From assembly GCF_947507565.1 (NCBI RefSeq), contig NC_089194.1, positions 1,984,001 through 2,048,000 on the forward strand: a stretch of 64,000 nt of DNA, given 5' to 3'. The notes under the pieces were generated by a model. That model was not told the DNA's origin. It worked only from the letters and a program-made list of their open reading frames with translations, and did not search any database. Every line of letters begins with the position of its first letter. Within the stretch, counting starts at the first letter, position 1. Origin of the DNA: Oscarella lobularis. Taxonomy: Eukaryota; Porifera; Homoscleromorpha; Homosclerophorida; Oscarellidae. Of the stretch, positions 33,125 to 46,300 are shown in pieces. Both the position numbers and the translations under genes were made by a program.

Positions 33125-34741
33125 ATGACTGCAAAAGAAACCGTCGTCATTTCGGAAGAATTATGCGCTTCGTGGCTCGATAAAGTCACTTCGTGGAATG
33201 ACGGCTTGCTACCCAATGACGTGGCTTCCACAGAGTCGAACCTCGACGCCCTGGAGCCCTTTTTGGCGAAGCTACGAGACGTTCTCGCAGAATCGTCCTC
33301 CACAATTGCGCGCGCTTTTCCAAGCGTCTTCAAACTACTAAGCCGACTCGCACAGAACGTCTGCGTGCAAGCATCACCGATTTACGAACTCGTTTTGACC
33401 TCGATCGACGCTTGTCGATCGAAAAACGCCGAAAAAAGCGAACTCGACAAACAAGCAGACACGTGGGCACGCAAAATGCTCAAAAAAGGATCCACGTCGA
33501 CGGGAGACGCTCGTAAATCAAACGCTTTGGAAACAAGTCTGAAAAATCAGCTCGAATCTCTTTCGACTCGAACGTGGTGCCCAGATTTAGAAGTTTGCAT
33601 TCCTGAGGTGAATTTCTCAGGGACTTGTCTTCGAGATTTGGGTAAAATGTCCGTGGTTCTTGACGGATTGAAGGAGGGCGTAACACGGGCTGCTTCATCA
33701 GCTTGTGACGTCGTTAGCATTGATGACGACCGTTGGATTGTTGAACCTAGTCTAAATCATTCCATTGCCTCTAAGTTGGTCAAAAGTGACGTCTCAGAAT
33801 CGAGATTGATTCTATGGCGATTTCATAAACGTCTCTATGATGATGAGGTGTTGAGAGTCATTGGAAAATTCGTTGAGAGTGATCCTCTTGAATGCGAAGA
33901 TTTTTCTCAATTTATTTCAAAGGGTTTCATCCAATCAGGAATTCCTTACGCCTGCGTTCAATATCCGGACATTTTCCTTCACACGGATCAAATTTTCGAC
34001 CGATTTTTATACGAATCGAATTTTCACCTAAAAGCGATTCGAATCGTGTCGAATTTCTCGACAATATTCGTCGATTTCGTACGAAATTCGAAAGACGATC
34101 CTCCACCTGTTCTGACTCACTATTACCCTCGCAAATATTTTCAACTCGTCACCCTATTGTGCTTTGATCCAAAAGACGTGGCCAACATTGATTGCCATCT
34201 CAAACGAATCTCTCAACATCTCGACGCTCTGTCTCCCGTCGAAAACCGTCTTCTATTAGCGAAGAATTTTCGCTGGATCGAAGTTTCTCTCAGTCGATTT
34301 CTTTGCAATTCTTCTTCTTCGTCATCTCTTCGTATCATCAATAGCTACTTGTTAGGATTCGACGGCGATGAGTTGTCGACTCGTCTTTTGTTTTCTTTCC
34401 TTCGAGAACATGCGATAAACGACTGCATTCCTCCTCCGCCCACTTCCCGTCTTCTTCACCTACTTACTCTCGTTCTATCTTCACCCCATTTCTGGGCTCT
34501 TCCTATAACGGAGGACTCTCTCTTGAGTCTTCTGCGATTTTTTCTTCACGACAACGTCGACAGCGCATCCGAATTGGTCATTGTCGCCTTGGAGAATCTT
34601 CCCCGTGGATTAGTTACGTTGAATAATAGTCCACTAGTGTCTGAAGTCATACGAAGGCTTTTACAGAGCACTGCAGAGAATGAATCGAAAAAATTCCCTA
34701 TCAGACTCAAAGAAATAATAAGTAAGTGCTCTCCCTATTAG
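33125..34741 (+). CDS. FANCC: FANCC homologue (Fanconi anaemia core complex)
   Basis: One uninterrupted frame of 538 residues from ATG 33125. Assignment rests on recalled alignment with vertebrate FANCC: N-terminus WLDKVTSWNDGLL and LEPFLAKLRDVLAE then STIARAFPSVFKLLSRLAQN (vertebrate [39 protein letters not shown]); mid-protein SGIPYACVQYPDIFLHTDQI with HYYPRKYFQLVTLLCFDPKD (vertebrate [40 protein letters not shown]). Total length (FANCC 558) and an all-helical look also fit. FANCC works with FANCE and FANCF in the nuclear core complex that ubiquitinates FANCD2 during crosslink repair. Only 113 bases separate it from the upstream gene's stop. Its lack of introns is unusual here. Confidence 0.75.
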   Translation: MTAKETVVISEELCASWLDKVTSWNDGLLPNDVASTESNLDALEPFLAKLRDVLAESSSTIARAFPSVFKLLSRLAQNVCVQASPIYELVLTSIDACRSKNAEKSELDKQADTWARKMLKKGSTSTGDARKSNALETSLKNQLESLSTRTWCPDLEVCIPEVNFSGTCLRDLGKMSVVLDGLKEGVTRAASSACDVVSIDDDRWIVEPSLNHSIASKLVKSDVSESRLILWRFHKRLYDDEVLRVIGKFVESDPLECEDFSQFISKGFIQSGIPYACVQYPDIFLHTDQIFDRFLYESNFHLKAIRIVSNFSTIFVDFVRNSKDDPPPVLTHYYPRKYFQLVTLLCFDPKDVANIDCHLKRISQHLDALSPVENRLLLAKNFRWIEVSLSRFLCNSSSSSSLRIINSYLLGFDGDELSTRLLFSFLREHAINDCIPPPPTSRLLHLLTLVLSSPHFWALPITEDSLLSLLRFFLHDNVDSASELVIVALENLPRGLVTLNNSPLVSEVIRRLLQSTAENESKKFPIRLKEIISKCSPY

Positions 34742-34797
34742 TGTCCCAAGTGACTAATGTATTTATTAATTAAGTGATACTTATATATATATATTGC

Positions 34798-35819
34798 CTA
34801 GCCCTTTTGAAAAATGTCCTCCTCATTCGGATAGTCGTTAAAAACGACATTACGTCCCTTCGTTTTCAAAAACTGATTGGCCAATTCTTTTCCAGCCGCT
34901 CGTTCCTCGCGAATTTTTCGTGCCTCTTTCTGCCGTCTTTCCATCTCTTCGTCCGAAATCTCGTCCTCGCCGCGTAACGATCGAAGTTTTCCCAGGAGCA
35001 GGTCGTAATTCCTCCTCATCGCTTTCAATTTAGAAATCGTTTTAGCGTGCTCATCCTTATCAACGGTACCCTCCTTATGAGCCTTGCGAAACTCAATCAC
35101 AACGCTATTATACTCGTCACGTATCACTTTAGTTTTCGCGAGCAATTCCTCTTCTGAATCCTCGAGAGGGAGCGGAGGGGGAGGGGCCTTTGTTTTTGGT
35201 TGCGGGGGCGGCGGTCGTTCAGTCACTTGTTTTTGCGCTTTGACGACATTGTTCTCATGCGTGACGCCCGCTTCGTCGTGACCCAAATTCAATTCAGGCG
35301 ATTTGGGAATATTTTTTACTTTGGTTGTCTTGAGAGCTCCTTGTTGGGAGTCGCGCAATTGGCGTCGCGGTACGCGTTTTTTCGGTCCGCTTAGAATGTG
35401 ATGCTTATCTTGAAAGGCCGAATAGGATTGTCGACGACCACCGTTGTAGATCGATTCATCGCTGAATCGAGCCCGTTCAGAAAGCTGCGCGAAGAGATCA
35501 TTAAAAATTAAACTATTGAGATCGTAATGCACAGGGAAGCCTCTAAAAGTACGGCCCGCGGGGTTGTCTTGAGTGCGAAAAGGAGAGCGAAGTGTCAATT
35601 CTATAAACGGCCTTTCGATCTCCCGGTCTCTCGGTAGCTTAGGAGTCGAGAGCTCTAGCCCACCTGTTTATTTCTCCACAAAGAGAACATGAGCGACATG
35701 CTGAGTATGACACAAGCGCATCCGAACGCCAGCGTTATCATCCACTTCTTCACGAATCGTTCTACGTGACTTTTCGTGCGATTTCGTCGACGAGACGAAC
35801 GTCGCTCGCTGTCTTCCAT
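34798..35819 (-). CDS. Single-pass membrane protein with proline-rich and coiled-coil tail
   Basis: ATG 35819 opens a short Arg/Ser-rich cytosolic N-terminus (MEDSERRSSRRRNRTKSHVE) and a transmembrane helix (WMITLAFGCACVILSMSLMF), the layout of a type II protein. To reach the long downstream frame (34798 to about 35637; LPRDREIERPFIELTLRSPF onward) an intron must be removed: in phase this can be 26 bases (35638-35663) or 44 bases with a poor acceptor. The remaining chain has a basic segment, a proline-rich stretch (RPPPPQPKTKAPPPPLPLE) and a charged coiled coil (KTISKLKAMRRNYDLLLGKL). The stop is 56 bases from the convergent FANCC stop. No family recognised. Confidence 0.6.
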
Positions 35820-36243
35820 CGCTCGAAGACCTCACCGTGCGGCCGAACGCGTCAAGGTTGTGGTTCAACAATAGCGAGTTAGAACTTCCGGTGGTAATCA
35901 CGTGCACCAGACAACAACGCGCGCTATAGAGCGAGAACAGACTCCTTTGTGGCTCGATAAGCGTGGGATTGCGGATAGGTGACCTCAGTATCGCGTCATG
36001 ACAAAAGTCGTGATTGAGGAACGTTAGGACAAGACTGAAAGAGAAGCCGGATGGTAAGGCATCGTTTTTTCTCACAAAACCAGACCATAGCCTGTAGCCT
36101 TGTGTGAAGCAAACTCACTCCCTTTCTCTCTCTCTCTCTCTTTTCTTTACCACAATAAGCCTTGGTGGTAAAAATGGGGGTCCCCCATAAAGTGCAAAGG
36201 TCAAACCACGTGTTAAAGCTAAAACCCGGACTCTTTCTAGATC
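35820..36243. promoter_or_regulatory. Divergent upstream region
   Basis: Lies between two genes that start away from each other. Contains a (CT)n tract at about 36123-36144 and a GGGGGTCCCCC near-palindrome at about 36177. No TATA box seen. Confidence 0.4.
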
Positions 36244-37453
36244 ATGTCTGATGAAGAAGAAACGGAGTCGGATCAGAGTCTTTCCCAGCAAGAACCAGAA
36301 CTTATACGTCCTCCTCCTTTGGCCTCATTGTCTCTAAGTGGTCTGAGTCTCGCACCATCGACGACTTTTCCGGCTTTGAGGTCTCCTCTCACCAGTAGTG
36401 GAGTTTCTTCAAGTTCTGGATTCGAAGGAGGGACTCATGATGAGTCTTTGATAAGAAGGGGACCTGCTGGTCCGAGTATTGATCTTTTGAAACGAGACAA
36501 TGAGCGTTTGAAATTGCGTTTGGAAGAGATGGAGGAGCGTCTTAGACAAGAATTTTTAGCAAGAAGAGAAGTGGAGGAAGAATTGAAGAGAAGAAACGTG
36601 GAGCTGAGTCAAACTCGGAGGCATTTAGAAATTGTTGAGGGAGATAAGGAAGCGTTGAGACATCAGGTGATTCAGTTTCGTTGTGAGTTGCGTTAGAGGA
36701 AGGCATTGGTGTTGGGAAATAGGAGAGAATATGGCGGGATGAGATTGTGGAGAAAATGAAACTCGTGGAGTCGTTAGAAAAACAGAAAAACGATACTGCT
36801 GTTGATAGGGAAAGATTGAAACGACAAATAGAATCAGACAAAATTAAGGTTAGTCACGAATTCAAAATATTCTTTCTAAAATAATTTGCAGATAAAAAAC
36901 TTGGAAGCTGAGCTAGCTCAACAAAAGGTAAGAGATAATATATTATAATTCGTTGATTCAGACTTTTAAAAAATACAGACTATTCCCCCTCAGAGAAATT
37001 ATTCGACGATGACGTCTAGATCCTCCTTTCCCCAGGTAATTTTTTTGACTAACTCACTTAGCGCTGTCATAAAACGTTAATTAACGCATCTAGCTTGTAT
37101 CAGGCAATCCTTTGACTAATAATCCTCCAGAGATTGTTCATCGAACTCCCTCCTTTCCAATTCGCTCCCCAAAATCACCAGAAATTCACTGGCATCCCAA
37201 GGAGGACATTGACTCGAGTCCTCCTCGAACGACTCTCGCTGAAGACCAATACGCACCTCTACAAGCGTGGCTTCGCAAAAATAAAATGGAAGCGGCGTTT
37301 TCCGGCGCTTATGCCGTTCAGGGAACGAGGGACTCGCATTTTTCTGTGCGCAGCGAAGAGTCAAATTACTTGGAATGTCCGAAATGCGACAAGCGTTTTG
37401 ATTCGAGAGATTTTTCGTCCTATCGTCAACATTTGGAAGAATGCCTCAAATGA
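36244..37453 (+). CDS. Coiled-coil protein with C-terminal C2HC finger (NEMO-like layout)
   Basis: Exons include 36244-36666, 36723-36848, about 36891-36928 and two or three more to 37453. Begins MSDEEETESDQSLSQQEPE, a Ser/Pro-rich acidic leader, then a coiled coil (LKRDNERLKLRLEEMEERLR onward; after the splice ERIWRDEIVEKMKLVESLEK). The tail holds a Pro-rich stretch, QAWLRKNKMEAAFSGAYAVQ and a final zinc finger (CPKCDKRF ... YRQHLEEC). The finger closely resembles that of the NEMO/optineurin-like gene 3.2 kb upstream, also placed at the very C-terminus. I see no UBAN motif. Candidate roles are ubiquitin-linked adaptor or autophagy receptor; this is inference from layout. Confidence 0.7.
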
Positions 37454-37711
37454 ATAGTCTAAGCTAATTAGGACTGAGACCCCGCGGCGTTAAAAATTAG
37501 GCCTCACGCATATGCAAATATCGGGGGAAAGCGATTTTGCGAAAATAGAGAGTGTTATTTTCAAGACGATAGCTCACACCACACCTTATAAGGCTCTCTT
37601 AGAGGTCTCCATCACGTGACGTTTGTTATGATCCAATTACCCTCTTGCCTCCAGTTCCGATTTCCGCATTTCGCGTCGTTCTTGCGATCCAGTGAAAGCT
37701 GACCTACTTGA

Positions 37712-38802
37712 ATGGCTGCAGAAGGCCAAACGAGTCGTTTAACCTTCTGCAAGGGTCTTGTCGCACTCTTGTTTCTCCTGCCTTACGTGTGGTTGTTCTA
37801 TCGTCAAGTTATTCTCGAAACGCAATCGAAACGGCTCGAGAATCAAGTCAGTTCTCTCGAGACGTTGCTCTCGAGTCTATTGGTCAACTCTTCGAGACAT
37901 AAGGAGGGCAAGGTTGGGCTATGCAATCAATGCATTTGTTTAGATGCTAAAAATAGGACGGCTAGGTATTGAATACGGATGTGACGGGCCCGTTGCGTCG
38001 TTTAAAACGTGGAAGCGAGGAATCGTGTCCCAAATCGTGCAAAGGTTTTCGTTTATCGCGTGACTTATTTAATTGGCATACATGACGTCATAACGTCTGG
38101 TCACGCTTAGGAGAGACGGGATATCCAGGAGAACCTGGACAGCATGGTTTTGATGGTGAAAAAGGAGCGAGGGGTCCTCCAGGCTTTCCAGGCCATCAAG
38201 GCCTTCCAGGTCCTCCAGGTTCCCAAGGACCTGAAGGTATAATAAATTCTGATGATTAGAACATTCAAGCAGTGCACATTTTTTCTAGGGAAATTGGTAG
38301 GCGAAATGGTAACGAATTCGGATGATATTTGTGTAATGATTGTTTGTAGAGTCGCATTTATATGCACTTGCATGCTTCTGCAAAACGAGGAGAAGGCCCA
38401 ACTAAAGTCAAAGGAAAATTTTCCAACTGGCACAGAACGGATAACAATCAGCCTTCCACCAAGCTGAAGGCTAGACTTTTGGAAAGGTTTACGGTGAACG
38501 GCGATGACGGAAGCATAGAGAAAATAAAGGTTGAAGTCAAGGGACTTTATTTTGTCTATTGCCAGCTCAGGTTACTGGAGAGCAGCTCTTTCCACATTGC
38601 AATGACGCGAAGTGGCGAGAATGACAGCATCTTAGTCAGTTCACAAGTTGTCTCGAAAGGCGAGTCGACTTTTGCCGGAACCTTGGCGGAATTAGAGAAA
38701 GGAGATCTTCTTTGGGTAAATTTGACAAGTCCGGCGAGAGTGACCCGCAAAGAGCACGAAAGTTTTATCGGAGCATTTTGCGTGCACACGTACCGTAATT
38801 AA
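37712..38802 (+). CDS. Collagen-TNF ligand (ectodysplasin-like)
   Basis: Type II membrane ligand. ATG 37712; a short cytosolic leader and transmembrane helix ([16 protein letters not shown]) are followed by a coiled stalk ([20 protein letters not shown]). A small exon encodes [12 protein letters not shown], where RLKR is a good furin site, then an exon (about 38111-38235) with 14 uninterrupted Gly-X-Y triplets ([13 protein letters not shown] onward). A tiny exon and the final exons hold the TNF homology domain: [51 protein letters not shown]. Stalk, furin site, collagen, then TNF domain is the exact order of vertebrate EDA. Shed trimeric signalling ligand is the expected product. Orthology to EDA rather than another TNF is inferred from layout only. 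Confidence 0.85.
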
Positions 38803-38979
38803 TTAAATCTCGCTTAGCAACGCTCTCTTAGCAACGTACCTGTCACCGCCTGGCGCCGGGACTCTCAGCACTACCCCCACGTGACGTAACATACCACGTG
38901 GCACTCTTCGTTGTTCTCTTCGTCTCGCTCCTTCGCTCGGCGGAGAATCGCCTCGTCTTCGACTCGATAGTGTCCAAAA
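38803..38979 (+). promoter_or_regulatory. SEC61A upstream region with paired CCACGTG boxes
   Basis: Only 177 bases separate the TNF-ligand stop from the SEC61A ATG. It contains CCACGTGACGT at 38877-38887 and CCACGTGG at 38894-38901, and two copies of CTTAGCAACG further upstream (about 38813 and 38828). CCACG/TGACGTG cores are what ATF6/XBP1 bind in animals, and SEC61A is a known unfolded-protein-response target; the functional link is inference. Confidence 0.5.
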
Positions 38980-41281
<2,302 letters not shown>

Positions 41282-41436
41282 CTTTCTCTCTCTGTGTGTT
41301 GCATTGATGTCAATTTGAATTTGTCCTCGTGAATGTCATACGTATTGAAATAATAACGATACGTGCATTAGAACGAAAGAAAACAGAAGAAAAAACAACG
41401 GTACGATAGCAAAGATAGTCTGGGAGGTTTTTTTAA

Positions 41437-43775
41437 TTAATAGAAGCGTTGTTTTGCGTAGTATCTTCTTGGGGAGGGTCCGCCTGCCGTGCGGCTCATT
41501 CTCGTCGTTTTATTCATTGGCTGGATCGAAAGGGAAGGAAATTCGAACGATTTTGTCTTTTCCGGACCGAGATCAAGCGTTGTTCTGAATATTTTCTTTT
41601 CCACAGGCTGTGCTGGATCGCGACGCGACGTCCTTGGAGTTTGAGGAAGATTTGCTGTTGCACTGGGACGACGTTGAGACAATCTTTCCTGGCGTACATA
41701 TGCACAGGTAAGCAATTTCACTTTTTCTTTCTTTCTTACCCAAACACTCATCTGGCTTATCATTGAACTTCGTCTGCCTAAGCTTTGTTCTTCCTTTTCT
41801 TCGGTGGAATAATATTGGGGGCGTAAGTATTCCTTCAGACATTATTATTATTAGAGAATAGAGTTTAGAGGGCCTTAGGGTGGGTTTACTGTCTTCGGCG
41901 CTGACTCCTCTTCTTTGTATTCAACGTTTTCCTCGTTTTCCGTAACCCAGATAGTTGGCACTTGCGGAAGAGCAACGTAGTCGTTTTTTGAGCCCTTTGA
42001 ACGTAGTTTATGACGTAGTTGTGTAGCGAGGTCGAGCGTACTTGAGCAGGGAATTCATCGTTTGGACGTGGAGTAGGAGATTTTTGTTTTTCTTTAAGAT
42101 CTTGCTCCACGGTTTTAAGCCGGAGCCTAAGCCGCTCAATTTCAGCCTAAGAAACCAAGTAATGATAACACTCTAAGAGTAAGGGGGTACTACTAAATAC
42201 CTGACACTTTGCAAGGTGTTCTCTATGGTCAATCTCTTCCTGTAGAGGCAAGTTCAGAAATTTTGATTTTGGAGTTTTTTTCTGGCCTACTTCTTCTTTT
42301 TTTGCCAGTTTCTTTCGTAATTCGTTCGCCTCTTGACGCTCAGCTTCGAGCTCGTGTTTCGCTCTCTCCAAAATCAATTCCAATTCCTAAATTTTTCGTT
42401 GTGAAAAAAGCTAGCGCGCGCATCACGACGACGAGGAAACCTTTTTCTCGGCGACGTTCTCGTCAAATTGCACCTCGAAATCACTCATATTCGACAGGTA
42501 AGAAATTGCGCAATCGCTTACAGAAATTTCCGCGAAATTGTACGCTATGACTTTGTTTGTTTTATCCATTGCATTCAACTGACTCAAAAGTATTTCGTTC
42601 TCGAGTTCCAATTCCTAAATGAGAGCGTAGATACGTTGTCATAGTCCACGCGAAAAATCTCCATTCCCTCGTATTTTAATTTCTGTTTCTGTGCAAAAGT
42701 CTCGATGTTCTCAATTCGTTTTCTCAGTGCAGAATTTTTCTATTAAATAGTTAATTTAAAAAACGCTTCGTAAAAAACAGCTAACGTTTTTTTGATTGGC
42801 CATCGTTATTAGAAAACTAGAAGTGTATTAGAGAGAAGGTTATTTATTCTGAATTTTCTAACCGGCCGGACTCCTTTCTGACTTTATTTAGTCCTTTTTC
42901 AATCTCACTCGTCACTACGTAGAACAAAATCAGACACTAGATGATACGAATAAGGCGATTTTACTTACGTTCTTGGTAGGCCAATGAACAGAACTCAATT
43001 TCTTCAATTAACTCGTCCAAATTATTGATTTTCGATCTCTCCCTTGGCGGTTGAAAATCGCTTATTGACGAATCAGATCCTGACTCTGGCTCTCGTTTTA
43101 GAGCAGTCAACGCCAGGTCGATGACTCTGGCGAAAATGCTGTGGAGTTCCTGCAGATTTGATTTCGTAAAGGCGTAAGCGGACCTAGCGAGAAAATTACG
43201 AAATCAGAAGTGAAAAATTTCGTAGAATACATGAACGGTTCGTCGTCGACGTCATGCAATGCGTTCTCGTCGCCAAAATCGTTATATTGTGCCGTAGCAA
43301 TGACCTAAAACAATTAATTCCTATACAGAATTCACGAAATATTCGTATAACGTGATCGGCTGAAAAAAGAAGTTTCTCCCTTTTGACGAAATTCGCTTCC
43401 AAAGACTCGAATAGATCGTTGATTTTCACCTATTTAGAAGTTTGATTCTTTCCCCTAAATGTTGTTTAATTTTCTCGCCTTGCTCTCTATAGGAATGTGA
43501 GATGGTTTCCCTGCTGTCACCTCGTCTCGTTCCTAGGCAAAACTAACCAGGTGATCTCCTATTGTTTTGATATCCTAAACCTCATTCAATTTCATTCCAA
43601 TTTCTAATAATTTGGAATGGGCTTCTTTGCCTTTTCGTTCACGTGCCATTTCCTTTTCAATTTGCTCCTCCGATCGTGCATTGGTTAGAAATCGGCGCCC
43701 CGAGAGCCAATTTTGATCGGCGGCATCGTTTATTCTCTTTTGGGTTTTCACACGCTTTTTGATTTGTCGCATCAT
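41437..43775 (-). CDS. Coiled-coil protein, unknown (gene 1 of 2)
   Basis: Minus-strand gene of many short exons. Likely start ATG 43775 (MMRQIKKRVKTQKRINDAAD), then KEMARERKGKEAHSKLLEIG, VKINDLFESLEANFVKREKL, SAYAFTKSNLQELHSIFARV, NNLDELIEEIEFCSLAYQER, a ELENEILLSQLNAMDKTNK segment, DFEVQFDENVAEKK, ILERAKHELEAERQEANELR and AEIERLRLRLKTVEQDLKEK: mostly alpha-helical coiled coil. The last exon is probably 41437 to about 41698, a basic Pro/Arg-rich tail (RTSRRDPAQPVEKKIF ... RRYYAKQRFY) of the sort found in microtubule-binding proteins. How that exon connects to the frame ending at 41886 is not settled. I recognise no family. Confidence 0.5.
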
Positions 43776-43990
43776 TGCCAAAGGGCAATCGATTAGCAAA
43801 CGATTTGGACCTGCTGTCAAGCTCCTTTGCCAATGTCAAGTACACACAGTTACATGGGTTCAAGTATGCGACAGAGCAAAGGCGCCTAGACTAATCAGCG
43901 AAGCCTCGACTAATCAGAGAGAAGCTAACGTCACACACACGTTGATTTCTTGAAGAGACAGAGCACAGAATCACACACAAGATAAGATGT

Positions 43991-46260
43991 TTATAGTTTG
44001 AAATCGCTTTGTCGTCGTCTACTGAGTGACGGCGTCGCGGACGCGCGACGATTCAATGCAATGCGAGCCGCTAGAGTAGAGTGAAGCCGTCCTCTGGACG
44101 TTTCGAGCTTTGGTGACGTCAGAAAAACGTTGTCGTCATTTATCGTTACTCGAACTTTAGGCAGACTTTGACGAAGGTTCGAATCGCTGACGGGGCGACG
44201 AGGTACCGTGCGCGGGCGATTCGACGCCGATGGATTGCCGCCGATGGAACGGACAGTGAAAAAGGGAGAAGTGGGCAACGAATTGTGAGGCTGTATCGTG
44301 TTGTAAAAAGTTTTGGTGAGCTTGAGAGGAGAGGGAGATCGATTTAGGCCCGAGTTCTAGAAAAAGTAATCAACTAATTATTTTTCTTATGTAGAGATTA
44401 CCTCAAGCGGCGTATAAGAACTAGATCTCATCATTCGACCCTATATAAAAGGTTAGTGAACTAATTAAATGATTGGCTGGTGTACTTTCTGAGTCACTGG
44501 CATTGGACGTTGCCAATCGTCTCTCGGCGCCCTTTCAATACGCGGGGCACGAGGGGGGATAAAGATAAAAGGAAGACTGTCTTCGCCACTTGAACTTGAA
44601 CCACGGTCCTGTCCATCATTTTGGAATCAATTTCTTAACTCGTTTTTCCTTATTTACCCTTCTCATTGAGCTGTCCGACTCCGCTTCCATTGATCTTTCG
44701 TAATCGACTGTCAAAAAGTGATTTTTGTGCTGAAAGTCCGGCTGGACTTGAGACGAAGGCTGATGGCTTTCAATGATATCTTCTTTGCGCAGCCTCAACT
44801 CATCCTATATATATATATATATATACGTAGCCTCGGTTCTTCAATTGACTCTTAGAGGCACTTACGTCTAATTCTGCAACGACAGTTTGCAGCCTTTCTG
44901 CTTCCTAGCGTCGCGAGCACAAATCAATCATCTGAGATTTCATTACAGCGGTCCTAAAAAATTACCAAGTCTTTTTCGGCCAGCTTTTCCTTGTATTCTA
45001 ATTCAATTTTCTTCGTTTCCTGTTCGAAATTTCTTTTGAGCTCATCAATAGCCATCTGTTGTTTTGAAGAATTTCTTTCCAATGTCGAATCATTTTCAAG
45101 TTGAACGCACCTCTTTCTCTTTCAATTTTCTAATCAATTCGTCTCTTTCAATAATGACTTTTTCCTAAAATTTTATCATCATCATCATCATCATGATGGG
45201 AAGATTTTTCATGCGGCACCTTTTCGACGCACTCTGCGTCTCTCTCTACTCGAAGAGTGGCAACTTGTATTGAAAGCTCGTTCATCTTCTGCTGTCTATA
45301 TATATACGGAAGTTCGCGCGGCAAGAGTACATGTACGTGCACTGAAAACTGAGTTACTTGGCCGCGGCGGCATGAGCTCTTCTTTCTGCATCTCGGCTTT
45401 TTTCTTCCCCTAAGTGACTATGCGTCATTTGACTGACTACACCTGACTACTGGCCTTACTTAGACTGGCAATCTTTTCAAACATTTCTACACGAAGTTAT
45501 TTTCACACCAAGATATGACACTACTACTACTGAACGTACTTTCTAATAACGATAGGGAAAATCCTTCAAATCTTTCTATGCCTATTCTATAACAAATGGG
45601 CGAAGTGAGACCCTTTGAGTTGCCAAGTTGATGTATATATATAAGCTTGCCTGGCCAGAGACTGTGCTGCTTCCATTCCTTTCAAGTTTTTGCTTCCAGA
45701 ATTTAGAGCTGACCTGGTTCGGTTTTTACATAATGAGGGCATCACGTTAAGTCAGAAAATCTTACTGCGTTTCCTTCAGAGCGTCGTCGAAATTATCATC
45801 ATTTATCTAGCATCGTGACAATCAGTCAATCATACGACGAGTAAATAATCGCCTACCGCTTGCCACTCGTCAAAGTCAAAAAACTATTCAAAACACATTT
45901 TACCGTTTCACGTTGCTTCGACGCGCGGCTTACCTGTCCTGCAGATTCCAAAAGGGTCATAATCTTGCGTTTATTTCCTTCCAGACCGTTCATCGCTGCA
46001 CTTACTCGAGACTTGAAACGAGACGAAATAAAAATTCTTCTAAGCAAAAAATTGACTCGAACCTTTTGAACTGTCAACATTTCCTCCGAGTCGTTGTCAC
46101 TGACAACACCCTGCTTTAACACCTCATCAGCTTCCTTTAACGCCTAACAGAAACGTTTTGCTTCAGACTGTCAATACTACTGACCATTGTCTATACATCG
46201 TTTCGCATCTTCCGTGCTGACGCGACGGTATCTCGCTGTGTAGTCTCTTCACCAGAGCCC
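43991..46260 (-). CDS. Coiled-coil protein, unknown (gene 2 of 2)
   Basis: Minus-strand gene; 5' end near 46260 but no clear ATG found. Legible exons: SGEETTQRDTVASARKMRND then ALKEADEVLKQGVVSDNDSE, SRVSAAMNGLEGNKRKIMTL, EKVIIERDELIRKL, QQMAIDELKRNFEQETKKIE, AERLQTVVAEL, LRLRKEDIIESHQPSSQVQP. The final exon (43991 to about 44350) encodes a Ser/Arg/Pro-rich basic tail (SLPTSPFFTVRSIGGNPSAS onward, ending SLSRRRQSDFKL). Coiled coil plus basic unstructured tail fits a cytoskeletal or centrosomal protein, which is inference only. It precedes the other coiled-coil gene on the same strand by 215 bases. Confidence 0.5.
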
Positions 46261-46300
46261 AATATTCTAATTCTTGAAAGCACATTTCTACTCTTCTACA

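Noticed and set aside
35668-36075. Minus-strand 135-residue frame upstream of 34798-35819
   Set aside because: Overlaps the transmembrane exon in another frame, ends in a stop before any donor, and has no recognisable content.
36667-36696. 30-base intron in the C2HC finger gene
   Set aside because: The resulting frame runs into stops; the acceptor at 36722 gives a normal 56-base intron and a perfect coiled-coil frame.
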